Source: Eublepharis macularius
Lineage: Eukaryota; Chordata; Lepidosauria; Squamata; Eublepharidae
NCBI RefSeq assembly: GCF_028583425.1
Contig: NC_072792.1
Location: 16,109,676-16,173,675, forward strand
DNA length: 64,000 bases
Reading direction: 5' to 3'
Position numbers and translations under genes: made by a program. Position 1 is the first letter of the stretch, and every line of letters starts with the position of its first letter. Below, one piece after another: positions 33,241 through 44,968 of this stretch. The notes below the pieces were generated by a model that was not told the origin of the DNA, did no database searches, and saw only the letters and a list, made by a program, of their open reading frames with translations.

Positions 33241-33363
33241 ACATTCAGTTGAGGGCCTACACATGTACTCAGCTTTGCAAGAAGCATGTCATCACCATTA
33301 GGTTAGGATTCAGATATATAAAACCAGTCAGTCTGCTTAGCCTCTTCTAATCTGTGTCCAGCT

Positions 33364-33387
33364 TTCTCTCTCTCTCTCTCTCTCTCA
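33364..33387. repeat. (CT)12 microsatellite
   Basis: Uninterrupted dinucleotide run. Confidence 0.9.
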
Positions 33388-33435
33388 TTCCAGTTATACT
33401 GACTCATTTCTGGTAGCTGCTCCCACAATCTCTAT

Positions 33436-33660
33436 CATTCATTCCTTCATTTATTTATTTATTTCCCTCCTTTCTCCCCAGTTGGGAACCAAAGTCATTC
33501 ACATCATTCCCTCCTCCATTTCCCCCCTTCACAACAACCCTAGCCTAAGTATTTGTAACTGGCTCAAAATCGCCCAGCAAGCTTCCATGGCAGAGCTTGG
33601 AATCAAACCAGGCTTGCCCAAGTCCTAGGCTGTCACTCTGGCCACTACACCACACGCCCT
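33436..33660 (-). mobile_element. tRNA-derived SINE
   Basis: TTTATTTATTTATTTC tail at the left, 'CAGTTGGGAACCAAAG', a B-box-like 'TTGGAATCAAACCAGGC' and an A-box-like 'GGCCACTACACCAC' at the right, all read on the minus strand. Confidence 0.65.
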
Positions 33661-34039
33661 GTCTACTTTTCTTGATACCACTGAGTTATTCTTCCTCTTT
33701 GCTTCCCAAACTTCCTGGTTTAGCGCCTGTGTTGAAAAACTCCAGAGCAGTACCACATAGACACAGGATTACCTCTCAGCAAGGTCTCAAGGCTTACTCA
33801 GAAGTATTGCTGGAACTATCCCAACCAAGCCAATCCAGAAGTAAGTCCCATTTTATTCAATGGGGCCTACTCCCAGGAAAGTGTTCTTAAGGTTGAATGG
33901 AATATATAGAGCTCTGAATAGGGAAATGATGTGTTACAGCCCCTATTTATTTCTGTGCTGATGGCTAAATTGTTAATAGATACTATGGTAAGTTTTGGCC
34001 CAAAGAAGGTTGTTGGATATTTTCTAGGGCCCATCTCCA
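33661..34039. other. No recognised feature
   Basis: Unique-looking sequence preceding the Helitron-associated minisatellite. Confidence 0.4.
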
Positions 34040-34563
34040 TCTGTAATAATGCCCACCCTCTTTTAGCCGATTGGGATCAGGAGTGGACCAGGTGGCAATG
34101 CCCACACCCCCTTCTCCCAGCTGGTATCTGGAGCAGAGCAAGTAGTTAAGCCCGCCATCCACCTTCAACTGTCAGGATCAGGTGTGGAGCAGGAGGCAAT
34201 ACCTGTTCCTCCCTTCACCCAGCGTGGAGCAGGTGGCAATGCCCACCCCCCTTCACTCAGGTGGGATCAAGCTCGGAGCAGGCGGCAATGCCTTCCCCCT
34301 TCAACCAGCCATAGTCAGACACAGAACAGGAGGCAATGCCCCCCTCCTTTACCCAGGATGTATCAGGCATGGAGCAGGTAGAAAAGCCCTCCACCCCTTC
34401 ACATGGCCGAGATAAGGCAGATCAGGTGTGGAGCAGATGACAATGCCCACCCCCCTCCTTCATCAGCTAGAATCAGTGATGGAGGAGGAGCAAATGCCTG
34501 CCTGCCTGCCCTCCCCTTTCTAGAGCCCATTGTATTTTTTCCCACAATGGGCTTTGTTGCTAG
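34040..34563 (+). mobile_element. Helitron 3' end with internal ~50-bp minisatellite
   Basis: The right end has the stem GCCCATTGT / ACAATGGGC (34524-34552), then TTTGTTG and CTAG (34560-34563) followed by T. This is the hairpin-plus-CTRR terminus that defines Helitrons. Upstream are about ten degenerate units of roughly 50 bp around 'GGAGCAGGTGGCAATGCCC'. The 5' end is not identified. 'TCTGTAATAAT' occurs both at 34037 and just after the 3' end, which I cannot explain since Helitrons leave no TSD. Confidence 0.7.
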
Positions 34564-34761
34564 TCTGTAATAATTATAAACCAGCACTGGGTTGCATGTG
34601 TAACCCAGAATCCCCCAGTACATTGCAGGGAGATCTTCAGCAGATAAATCAACATGAATGATACATTGCAGTTAGAAAGCTCGAAAACTCCCTGCTCTTT
34701 TTTGCAGGGATGATGAATTTAAAGTTATACCCATTCTGTAGTAGAATAGCAGGGAGGTATG

Positions 34762-34882
<121 letters not shown>

Positions 34883-35597
34883 CTCAACATATATTTCTAT
34901 TACTGGATTTTGCAGTCGCAAGAGCAACAATAAACTTAATTAAGTACAATTGAAGGAAGGAAACAGGTCAGATGTAAATGGCTAGTTTCTCTCACCCTCA
35001 GAAAAAGCAGAGATAGAAGGACGAATAATGAGATCAATTTGCCGCCCGAGATTGCTATGATGCCCTATGATATAGGGCAGTGACAATCCAAATTAAGATT
35101 GTTTACAGACACACCACGGAAATCTCATTTAGAATGAGAATGGAATTCACAGTTACAGTCAGAGCATCTGCAACTCATTAACTGGAAGTGCTAATAGGCT
35201 CATGCTTTCCATCAGGCGTGCCTGCATGGTGGCAGCTACACCCAAACTGCAAAGTAATCTGTTCTGTTGTGGAATCATAACTACATATTGACAAGTTAAG
35301 CTGTGAGACTGAATCCAAGAGGATTTAAACTATAATGTGCGAATTCCCAGGAGGACAGCTGAAGGGACGTCCATCATTCATGCCAGAAGCCCACGCTCCT
35401 TTCCGATTTCCCCGTTCCTCTGTAATTTGGCATCCTGAAAGGAAAGCAACTGTAAAAATGTAAAAAAGAGCCCAGGCTTTCCAAGTCCTGCTTCCACATG
35501 CTTGTTTAGTAAGGACTGATTGAAAGCGGTATTAACTGACCAAGCTGTAAATATATGGGAGTTTTTTTTCAGTATAATTCTACAACAGACGATCAGC
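34883..35597. other. No recognised feature
   Basis: Unique-looking sequence. Confidence 0.45.
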
Positions 35598-35712
35598 TTC
35601 CACCTCACAGGGTGATGTTGTGAGGATAATAACCACACACTTTGTAAATCACTCTGAGTGGGTGTTACGTTGCCCTGAAGTGTGGTATATAAGTTGAAGG
35701 TTATTGTTGTTC
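35598..35712 (+). mobile_element. Sauria-type SINE, 3' fragment
   Basis: 'CACTTTGTAAATCACTCTGA' to 'GTGGTATATAAGTTG', then a TTATTGTTGTT tail. Confidence 0.75.
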
Positions 35713-35875
35713 CTAGAAGAAATTGTTCATGTCAAGCCCCTAGCCCTGAGGAGAATTTCATACATGACCCCAGAAAGGCAGTGTCAGAAATCATGCAAAT
35801 CCCAAATGCGAGGGTAGTTCCATTCTCTCTGAAGTGATCATGTGTTTTCAAACAAGAGTTTAACCTAATCTTGAA

Positions 35876-36299
35876 TAGAGATGAGCAAGAACCGGGAAAA
35901 AAACCGAACCATGCAGTTCGTGGTTCATCAAATTTCATGAACCATGGACCACAAACTTTCACGAATCCGCCCCTGGTTCATGAACCGGTTTGTTTGGTTC
36001 GTGAAAATGTCACATATGGATCAGAAAGTCATCACTTCCGGGTCAGCAGAAGGTCACTTCTGGGCCAGAAGAAGGTCACTTCCGGGTCAGCAGAAGGTCC
36101 ATCCCCTGTTGCCTAGGAAATTGATTGATTGGCACCAGGCTGTTTGCAGTCACAAAACCAAAAAACGAACCAAACGAACCAGCCTAAAGTTCATGGTGGT
36201 TTGTCAGAAATGGGATCTGACGAACCGCGGTTCACGAACCATGAACCGGCCTGGTTCATGCTTTATTTTGGTTTGTATTTTGGTTCATGCCCATCTCTA
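35876..36299. mobile_element. hAT MITE, GAACC family
   Basis: TAGAGATGAGCAAGAACC start and canonical end. TSD ATCTTGAA / CTCTTGAA (7 of 8). Confidence 0.9.
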
Positions 36300-36721
36300 C
36301 TCTTGAACAATGATCAGTCCTGACTGTAGGAATACAGACTGTCTGAATCAGCACTTTGAAATTTATGAATCTGTGACCAGTCCAAGGACTCTTCCCTAAA
36401 TCCTTGCCTGAGGTCCCAGGAGAATGGCCTACCAGATCCACAATGCTGTATGCATGTTAAGGTTCCAGGCCACCCCACAGCTCTTTTAAGTTGTGCCTTC
36501 TCTAATGAGGAGTTAGGCTTAGAGCATTCATCAACACCTTAAGCTTAAGTTTTGCTTTGCTACCCATTAGAGGAATTTGCATAGGTCCTCCTGGTAGAAG
36601 ATCTAGCCAACTGGAGATGCTTCTCTCCTTCTCTATCTGTTCTCTCCCCTAAACCTGTTCTCCAGTTATCTTCACTGGCTACTGTCCATCACAGCCTTCT
36701 GCCAAGCCAAGCGTCATCTGC
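36300..36721. other. No recognised feature
   Basis: Unique-looking sequence. Confidence 0.45.
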
Positions 36722-36965
36722 TAGAGTTGCCAACCACCAAGTGGGGCTTGGAGGTCTGCTGTAGCACAGTGGTTAAGTGGTTTGGCTGTGAATCAGCACT
36801 CTACTGGTTCGAATCCCACTACTGCCATGAGCTCAGTAGGTGGCCTTGGGTAAGCCACTCCTCAGCCCCAGCTCCCCAGCTGTATTGTGGGGATAATAAT
36901 AACACTAACTTGTTCACCACTCAGAGTAAGGCACTAATCTGTTTAGAAGTATATAAGCACAGTTA

Positions 36966-36997
36966 TTATTGTTGTTGTTGCCATTGCCATTGCCATT

Positions 36998-37032
<35 letters not shown>

Positions 37033-37053
37033 TGTCATTGTCATTGTCATTGT
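36966..37053. repeat. Hexanucleotide array, GCCATT then GCCGTC
   Basis: GTTGTT units pass into (GCCATT)n, (GCCGTC)n and (GTCATT)n. Created by expansion of the SINE tail. Confidence 0.9.
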
Positions 37054-37309
37054 CAGGGCTTTTTTTCTGGGAAAAGAGGTGGTGGAACTCAGTGGTGGAA
37101 CTCAAGACCGCACAATGATGTCACTTCGGGTCAGCTGGAACAAGGGGGAGTTTTTTGAAGTTCAAATTGCCCTTGGTGCTGAGCATCACAGAGGGCAATC
37201 TAAACTCCCCTCTGTCTGGAGATCAGGGGGTGGGGCCACCAGCCATGTGACCATTTTTAAGAGGTGCCGGAACTCTGTTCCACCACATTCCTGCTGAAAA
37301 AAAGCCCTG
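37054..37309. mobile_element. hAT-like MITE, CAGGGCTTTTTTTC termini
   Basis: CAGGGCTTTTTTTCTGGG left and complementary right end (AAAAAAAGCCCTG). 256 bp. 8-bp flanks GTCATTGT / GCTATTGT (6 of 8). Confidence 0.75.
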
Positions 37310-37592
37310 GCTATTGTTATTGTTATTAAAACTGATTTCCACACTAAGCCTTCAGCCATGGGATACCTGAAGTTGGTTAGCCAGAGGATAGTTTGGTGGC
37401 GGTCAACCGCAAACTGATCTTATGGGCAGCTCTTGGTGGTGCTGAAGAATGTGTTTACTGAGCATGTTTTCTCTTTTTGGAGAAAACAGCTGATTTGGAA
37501 GATGGACTTCACCTCTCTTCCCAAACCGCATCCTCCAACAAGCTTCTCCACCTAATCTCCAGGAATTTCCCAACTCAGAGCTGGCAACCCTG

Positions 37593-38254
37593 GCCTCCAC
37601 AGAGACAACCTGGCCTTCAAAGGCAAGTAAATGAACATTTCTGTCAGTACAAAAAATCATGTATTCTGCCCTCCTTCTTTCGTGCTAGTTTTGCAATCCT
37701 GCTCAAAGTTTCTCATGGGTAAATCTCACTGAATGCAGGGAGACTTTGCCGTATGTACCAATGGCTGCAGCCAAAGATAAGCCTCCATTGCACAAAATGA
37801 TTGACTTGAGAAATCACTTGCAAATAAAAGGTCATCATACATTCATTTCCTCAAGCATACATGGTGCAACAGGATCTTTATTAATGAATCAATTTTGCAT
37901 GGCTCAACTGTCACTGATGATTGGTTCTATTGAAACATTTTTTCCTCCAGGTGAATGCTTCTGTAATAATGTCTCCTGTGGGAATACAGGCAGAAAAAGT
38001 TGCATTGAAATGGAAAATTCACATGGATTTTCCAGAAAGGATGAATGAGCACGGCACCTGATGCTAGGCAGTGTTGCTGAAATCCATATAGATGTTCAAG
38101 TTCAAGGAAACCATTTCATAGTATTTTTCCTTGAAAGAATCAGTCCAAAACCACTTCTGGAGAAGAATATATTGCAGATATGAGCTCCATGGTGCCATTC
38201 TAAGCAGTTATATCCTTCTAAAACCATTAGTGTAATAGCCTGAGAACCAGAGGA
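37593..38254. other. No recognised feature
   Basis: Unique-looking sequence with a 100-codon frame at 37746-38048 of no recognisable family. Confidence 0.4.
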
Positions 38255-38372
38255 GTTAGCCGTGTTAGTCTGCAGTAGCAAAATAGAAAGGCGTCCAGTA
38301 GCACCTTTAAGACTAACCAACTTTACTGTGGCATAAGCTTTCGAGAACCACAGTTCTCTTCGTCAGATGCAG
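38255..38372 (-). mobile_element. Penelope-like repeat, family B (single arm)
   Basis: The best-preserved family B arm. On the minus strand it reads CTGACGA, A, GAGAAC, TGTG, GTTCTC, GAAAGC, in that order. Confidence 0.6.
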
Positions 38373-38573
38373 AGACGGGTGTAATTCTGCTTAGGATGAA
38401 CATCTAAAAAATTAATTCAATCTGAAGTCAACATATTTCAGAGGGGGGAGAACAAACTGCTCCATTATTAATCCAAATGGGCATACACACATGATGTGCA
38501 ACCATGATTTATATGTGCTTAGAGAAATATTCAGAAATGGAAAACCTTACACACAATTATGTCAGTGGTCAAC

Positions 38574-38792
38574 AACAGTGGTGGAATGCCCTCAAGTCAT
38601 AGCTGACTTACAGTGACCCCCTGATGGGGTTTTCATGACATGAGACCAACAGAGGTGGTTTGCCATTGTCTGCCTCTGCAACCCTGGACTTTGTTGGAGG
38701 TCTCCCATCCAATTACTAACCAAGGCTGACCCTGCTTAGCTTCTGAGATTTGATGAGATCAGGCCAACCTGAGCTATCCAGGTCAGGGTCAT
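38574..38792 (-). mobile_element. 5S-derived SINE
   Basis: Minus strand; 5S-like head at the right ('CTTAGCTTCTGAGATTTGAT') and complete body to 'CCCTCAAGTCATAGCTGAC'. Confidence 0.88.
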
Positions 38793-39819
38793 AATCCAAA
38801 TGAAATGTGCAGCTATGTACTAATAGTATCAATAGAACTACACATCAGGATTTCTGAAGGCTATGTCCAAAATATGGGTACAGGAAGGGAACAATAATAA
38901 AGGAACAGCTTTTTCACACTCCAAAGCCCCACTGAATTATTACCAAAATCCTACCGGAATTGTCTATGTGTAAAATGTATTGAAATATTAGTTTCTTAGT
39001 CATGAATAAATGGGCAGAAGTACAGCCGTGGCTGCTTGCTCATGAATTTCAGCTACGGTTAGACTAGTCTTTTTCCTCTCTCTAATACACTCATGTAAAA
39101 TTTCCTTGATCAGCATAAACCATTCTTTCATGTATTGGCACTTGCAATTTATTATCAGTGAGTGATTTCAAGGTGACTTAAATTTTAATAGCTTCACATC
39201 TTTTAGAAATGAAATTTCTGGAGTGATACAACAGAATAAAAATCTTGGCCATGTTTCATTGATTTGAGGTTCACGGGATATACCTGTAGAACCCACAAGG
39301 CACAGTATGTAATACTTAATACCTACAGCTTCCTTGTGGTTCTCCATAGCAACTGAAATGGAAGCCACTTGTTTCACAGAGATAAAATAACTTCTCTATT
39401 TTATTATATTTGACAGTTTCACTCAAGAGTTGAAGTGAGTTACCGATTTAACGGCGGGGGGCAGGGGGAGTTCTGTCATAGATTCTGGAATCGTTGCCCT
39501 TCCTAACACTGACCTCTCATATTGAACCTCTTAAAATCTGCAAAAAAGAAAAAAAAAGATGTTTAAACCACTGGCAAAACTGTGCAGCCAGATTTCACTG
39601 CAATTCACAGTGATCGAAACTGGCTTGCCTATAAAGCATAATTTAAACTTTCATGGCTTCAAAAATTCAATTCAGTTCATTAATTCTGTTCTCCAGTGAG
39701 CACAGAAATATACCAAATATTATAAATGCAGACACAGTAAATTCAGCCGACATACTGCTGTCCTTTATTCAGGGTAAACATTGAAAGAACATGGTAAACA
39801 TTGCCAGCTATGCATCTGT
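38793..39819. other. No recognised feature
   Basis: Unique AT-rich sequence, short G-run near 39456. Confidence 0.45.
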
Positions 39820-40155
39820 GAGTTTCTCTACACAAGACATCTTAGTCAAGAACACACAAGTTTAGGGAGATACGATGTTAGGCAGTTTAAAAAGACAGAG
39901 CAGAAGACTCTGTCAATTTCACCTCTCTACAGAGCCAGTGGAGATCACTCCTCAGAGGGTTTGTTATTTTCATCTTCACCTCGCCAAAGCCTCTGTCAAT
40001 TTCACCTCCCCTTTCAGGAGGTGAAACTTAAATTAACAAACTGTCTGAGGAGCGATCTCCAATGGTTCTCTCTTTTTAAACTATGCTTCCCAGCTAACAT
40101 TGCCGCTTCCTACACTTGAGCATCCCTGTGTAAGATGTCTTGTGTAGAAAGTCTC
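39820..40155. mobile_element. Foldback MITE, GAGTYTCTCTACAC family
   Basis: Diverged copy of 1408-1733. Shared internal blocks 'TCTGTCAATTTCACCTCTCT' and 'AAACTATGCTTCCCAGCTAA'. TSD no longer exact. Confidence 0.7.
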
Positions 40156-40211
40156 TATGACTGTGCCTGTGGATAACCATCTTTCATATACAGCTGCTAG
40201 GTGAGTTGTAG

Positions 40212-40433
40212 GATAGTTACACCTTGACCTGGATGGCCCAGGCTAGTTTGATCTCATCTGATTTTGGATGCTAAGTAGGGTTGACCCGGATTAATATTTA
40301 GACAGGAGATCATCAAGGAAGACCAGGATCACTATGCAGAGGCAGGCAATGGCAAACCAACTCTGTTCATCTCTTGCCTTAAAAACCATGTCAGCTACGA
40401 CTTGTTAGCAATTTCCACCACCAGGATAGCTAC
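40212..40433 (+). mobile_element. 5S-derived SINE, diverged
   Basis: 'TTGACCTGGATGGCCCAGGC' head, decayed C box, 'GGCAGGCAATGGCAAACC' body. Confidence 0.8.
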
Positions 40434-41122
40434 AGGACTCCGGTTGGCATTGTCTTATGTTTTCTTTAATATAAGAGTCATGCCATTTGGTTGTTGCTAC
40501 ATCACTAAGCTGGATGTTCGCCACCTTTCTAGGACCGTAGGATAAGACACTCCACCTCGCTCTCAAAAGCCGTGACACTTCTACTAAATCTTCTAAAATA
40601 TATGGATCCTATGAATTTGTCCCACTGACTCTTCCTATCAAGGTGCCTCCCCCTGTGCTTGAGGAAATTGTTACTGTTAGTGGAAGGAATCCACAGGAAC
40701 CAACCCTTAGCCAGTGTTTGGAGAATGACATTGTTAATGGTTTTTACTGTACTATAAAATAATGGTAGTAAGTAGGTGTTTCAAAGCACTTTTGGACTCC
40801 TCAGGCTGCAGGTAAGGAACATGTAGGCAATTGCCTGCATGCCAAGCATCTGACTCAGCTGTGCTAAAAACCATGTGCCCTCCATGTACTTCTAACCAAG
40901 CTTGGTTGCCCTTTGTGTAGTGGAATACACGGAATAGTCTAGAGGGCGTCCGAGCCTCACAGATGCCATTCACTCCTGGACACCTCCTTCTATAGTTGTG
41001 CCTCATAAGGAAGGAGTGAACCATGGCAATTGCTGGAGGAAGATAAGAGACCAGAAGATAAGGGGCCATATTTCCTCCCCAAGACAGCAGTTTGTGGGCC
41101 TTTCTGTATGAGAGCAGATGTA
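40434..41122. other. No recognised feature
   Basis: Unique-looking sequence; a 131-codon frame on the complement of 40752-41147 has no known motif. Confidence 0.4.
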
Positions 41123-41496
41123 TCACACTATATAAAAGGCAAGCCATATTGATGATGACTCACTTTTTATCTGCATACAGGCACATTGCTAACGACTCTG
41201 GCCTTGAGGCCACTGCTAAGTGCCTGCTTGCTGCAGGGAAGGGGCCCACTGAATCTTCACGCAGGTGCATTGCTGACGACTCTGGCCTTGAGGCCTCTGT
41301 GAAGCGCCTGCTTGCCGCCAGGAGGAGGCCTGCTGAATCGATGGCCTAGGCACTCCTCACCAAGCCTCCCCTCAGCGCCCTCCCACTTTGGCCATCAGGC
41401 TGCTATGAAGCGTCCCCTTGCTGCCAGGAGGGGGTGTGCAAAAATCAGTTTTCCAGAGCCTGTTGTATTTTTTCACACAACGGGCATTGTTTCTAG
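41123..41496 (+). mobile_element. Non-autonomous Helitron, 374 bp
   Basis: 5' end TCACACTATATAAAAGGC after A41122. The 3' end has stem GTTGT / ACAAC extended by GCC-GGGC type pairing, then CTAG (41493-41496) before T41497. This fits insertion between A and T with no TSD. The interior holds two ~84-bp direct repeats ('CATTGCTRACGACTCTGGCC'). The 3' 40 bp match the element ending at 34563. Confidence 0.78.
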
Positions 41497-41989
41497 TCTT
41501 TATTTATTAAGCAATGTTGTTATGGGTTTGGCCTATGCAGCCTGAAATTCAATAATGTTAATATTTCTTATATACAGTGGCTATTACTTCACAATGAGGA
41601 ATAATTGTTAGAAGATAGTCTACTCCTCAGAACTTGGAGAAGGTAACCATGCTCACCTGAGGATTTCCCTGAAGGTCTGGCAAAGAAAGAAAAACAGAGG
41701 CAGTCAGATGGCTAAAAGGTGGCTAATACATCTTATACATGCAGGTTCTTTATCTCTCTCAGGGCTGTTTTCACAAGATGGTGCCATGAGGTCTTCATCA
41801 ATGTGCCAAAATTTCCTTCTCTGGACCATTTCTGTTCCAGATAATGTCAGATGGGGTGGAGGAGTTGAAATTCCTTCTACACGTATCTAAGGGTCCCCAT
41901 CTGCAGTGGGAATTGTCTGTGTGGCAACTGAAAACAACACATAAGTCATACAGGACTCTGAAATTGTTCACTAGTTGGGTCTGTAGTCC
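41497..41989. other. No recognised feature
   Basis: Unique-looking sequence. Confidence 0.45.
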
Positions 41990-42412
41990 CCACTAGGGAT
42001 GCTATTCCCCCAGTAGAGGTGGGGATCCTCCAATCCCGCCTCTTCCAATCCCGCCTCTTCCACTCACCTGGCCAGCAGAGGAGGAAAGTGTGAGAATGGG
42101 CCCCCTAGGCGCTCTTGCCGAGCAGCATGCTTATATCACCTCTGGGAGTAACATCATCGAGCCACTCGTGAGAGCACTCCTGCACTTCTCAGCGGGCTGA
42201 TTTTGGCCCCAAATGGGACAAACTGGGGCCCAAATGGACCCGCTGAGAAGCACCCATGCACTCTCGCAATGTGCAATGATGTCCCTTCCTGGAAGCGCTG
42301 TTGTCATGCCACTCTGGGGAGCACGCCCAGAAGGAGCACCCAGGAAGCGATGAAAGGAAAGTCCTGTGCCCTCCCTCCCACTGGGATGTTAAGGGGGCCT
42401 GGAGTCCCTAGT
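41990..42412 (-). mobile_element. Possible DNA-transposon-like repeat, CTAGGGA ends
   Basis: ACTAGGGATGCTATTCCCCC start and 'GGAGTCCCTAGT' end. The GC-rich interior with 'TTGGGGCC'-type blocks resembles the interior of 54341-54683 on the other strand. Confidence 0.5.
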
Positions 42413-44630
42413 CCCCACCATGTGAATTCCATCTGTGGGAAACAACCCTAGGAATCTGATGCAGAATATAACATCTTTGTCTCCACCTCTGCTCTACCTG
42501 GACATTTCTAAATAATGCAATTATAATTTTTTATAAAATACAAAAATAAGAGTGTGTGTGTTTGGGGGGGGGCATAAATGTAGCCATTGAAAAATTAATT
42601 ATCATTTATATTCAGGCCAGTGTAATAAATGCTGTAAATGAAAGGCTGGTCTAAAGCAATTAGCTTTGAATCAATAGGAGATTTTCGCTTGGGGGGAAAC
42701 CCAGATGAAACTTGGAGATAGGATCATTATTATTAGTGTCACATTTATATTGCTCTTTATTAATTATCAATAATTGCAACCTAACAGAAGCACACACACA
42801 CACCCCGCCAACGCTGATGTCAAAGACATTCACCTCACTTGCACTTTCTTTTAGCAAGAACAGAGAAATATCTTTTGCAGATATCTGGCTTGCTGCTATC
42901 TAGATTAATAGGATAATGTGCTCTGGGCTTAATGCTAAGTTTCATGGCAGCACCAGCTTGGTCCAGGATGTTAGCCTTCAGTGAATGGCTTTTATGTTAG
43001 GCAGATATCATTATGAGTGATTGCTCCTCTTAGTAGCAAGGGAACAGTCACCTCTTTGGCATTGCTTTGTTCATGGCAAGCCTCCAGAACTCCCACAGTT
43101 CAATCGGAATTAAGTAGCCTTAATATGTTTGATGTTAAACATTTTCCAAAGCTACCAATTACGTCGACAGCTGAACACTGCAAGGCTATAAAGAAATCAG
43201 TTCCTTTATCTTTGCAAAAAAAAAAAAAAGTTGAAGTCTGCAGACCCAGGTAGGCTTTGCTAAGTTAACACATTTTCTTAAAAGCCATCCCTCCCATCTC
43301 CCCCCCCCCAAACTGCTCTACAGTCTGAAATTAAGTATCATCTTGTACATGAAGCAGTAATAAATGAATATGTACAGCAACCCATTTGGGAATCCAATAA
43401 GCACAGTAAGTCATTTGATATGTTACAGAGAAGGAAGGGAAATACAGAAAGGAGACTGCATCTGGGATGTATCCAAAGATGCAGCCCATGGGCCAATTTG
43501 GTCTGTCTGACTCCAGAGTTCAGCCATTCTGAGATTTTTAGCTTTTCAGATGTTCAAGTTTAACTCCTCCACAATTGCATCATGAAACTGGGGCAATATG
43601 AACAATTACTGGCAAGCACCATGCCTGCCAGTGTGGCTGAGTTTCAAGAGGAACTGATTGAGGGATCTTTGTGGAATTCATGTGGCCAACACACATGCAG
43701 ATTTCTGATCATGTTGTTACCCAAATAGGCAGTCTCCTAATTAGTTGGGAGAATTAGCTTAAAGGAGACAAGCGAGAGGGGGTAAACTGGGATTCTCCAC
43801 CTATGTTTATGGGGATTATTCCCTTAAGACAACTCTTGAAATAAGCCAGGCAGATGTTTAGCTGGAAAGTTTTTTTTAAAGAAGAAATAAAAGGGCAAAA
43901 GTACAGAAAATCACACAAAGCACACATGCAAGACTAACTAAAAGAAAATCAGCGGGGAGAAAGCAGTTTGGGGGCAGCAATATTACCAGTCTTGAGGATA
44001 GAGGTCCATAGAGGCAGCAGCAAAACAACCAGCATTTCACAAAAAGAAGGAGAGAAGGCATGTGTTCAGATTGAAAGACATACACACACTCACTGGTGGT
44101 GGCTAGAGTGTCCAGTTATAGAGCAAAATACTCCCTGGGGCAAGCTGACATCTCTGTCCCCAAACAATGACTTAATAGGTTATCTCTGGAGGTGGACAAT
44201 GAAGTTGGGACAGGCTTAATGGGTCTTCCTGAGGTGGACTATAGGTGTGAAGGGTGCTTAATGACCCTTTGAGTACAGGATAGGAAAAGCTACCAGGTTT
44301 TCTGAATAGCATTAAGTGGTGCTTAATCAGGGTAAATGGGTGAGGGAAAGTGAGGCAGAGCATTGATGAGTTCCTGGGAGCCTCATTGTCCTAAGTTATG
44401 CATCTCTCCAGGCCATGGAGGAGGCTATTAGTCAGGCAGCCACTCTGATTCTCCTAAAATATTTTTCTAGGCTTTTACCTGGCTGGCATTTATTTTGTTT
44501 TATTTCAGGCTGGGCAGTGCCTTCTACTTACGCTATATGAGTAGCCTACTGTTGACAATTGAACGCCTCTGTATTAGCAAGACCAGCTGACCAGATTTAA
44601 ACCAAAGGATCACATGCAGGTAGACAGCAC
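42413..44630. other. Long unique stretch
   Basis: No repeat family recognised apart from short (GT)n, (CA)n and homopolymer runs (poly-A near 43210, poly-C near 43300). No exon-like frame. This is one of the longest repeat-poor stretches in the window. Confidence 0.45.
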
Positions 44631-44842
44631 TAGAGTTGCCAACCTCCAGGTTGGAGATCTCCCAGAATTACAACTGATCTCCAGGTGACAGAAATCAGTT
44701 CCCATGGAGAAAATGACTGTTTTGGAAGGTGAACTGTATGGCATTATACCGCATGGAGGTCCCTCAGCTTTCCAAGCTCTGCCCTCCCTAGGATCCATCC
44801 ACAAATCTCCAGGAATTTTCTAACTCAGATCTGGAAACCCTG
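44631..44842. mobile_element. hAT-like MITE, TAGAGTTGCCAAC family (intact)
   Basis: 212 bp with a perfect 8-bp TSD GACAGCAC (44623-44630, 44843-44850). Ends TAGAGTTGCC and GGAAACCCTG. The best evidence that this family is hAT-mobilised. Confidence 0.88.
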
Positions 44843-44968
44843 GACAGCACACTTGCTCTACCTTTCATTTTATTTCCTTCTGAAGATTATCAGTTTCTAA
44901 GAATCTATGCTCTTCATTTCAATGTAGTTTTGTAGCACTTGTAGCATTTATTGTGGTGTAAGCATTGA

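Larger units (their letters stand above)
36757..37345 (+). mobile_element. tRNA-derived SINE (variant head) with expanded, interrupted tail
   Basis: Head 'GTAGCACAGTGGTTAAGTGG', B box 'GGTTCGAATCCC', body to 'AAGTATATAAGCACAG', then a trinucleotide-rich tail that resumes after the element at 37054-37309 as TATTGTTATTGTTATT. Confidence 0.75.
36722..37592. mobile_element. hAT-like MITE (TAGAGTTGCC family) broken by nested insertions
   Basis: The start TAGAGTTGCCAACCACCAAG (36722) and the 3' half 'GAATTTCCCAACTCAGAGC' with terminal GGCAACCCT (to 37592) belong to the family seen intact at 44631. The gap holds a SINE, its expanded tail and another hAT-like element, plus unexplained sequence at about 37345-37480. 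Confidence 0.6.

Noticed and set aside
34040..34500. Coding repeat protein
   Set aside because: The ~50-bp unit is not a multiple of three in most spacings and units vary in length (29-60 bp).
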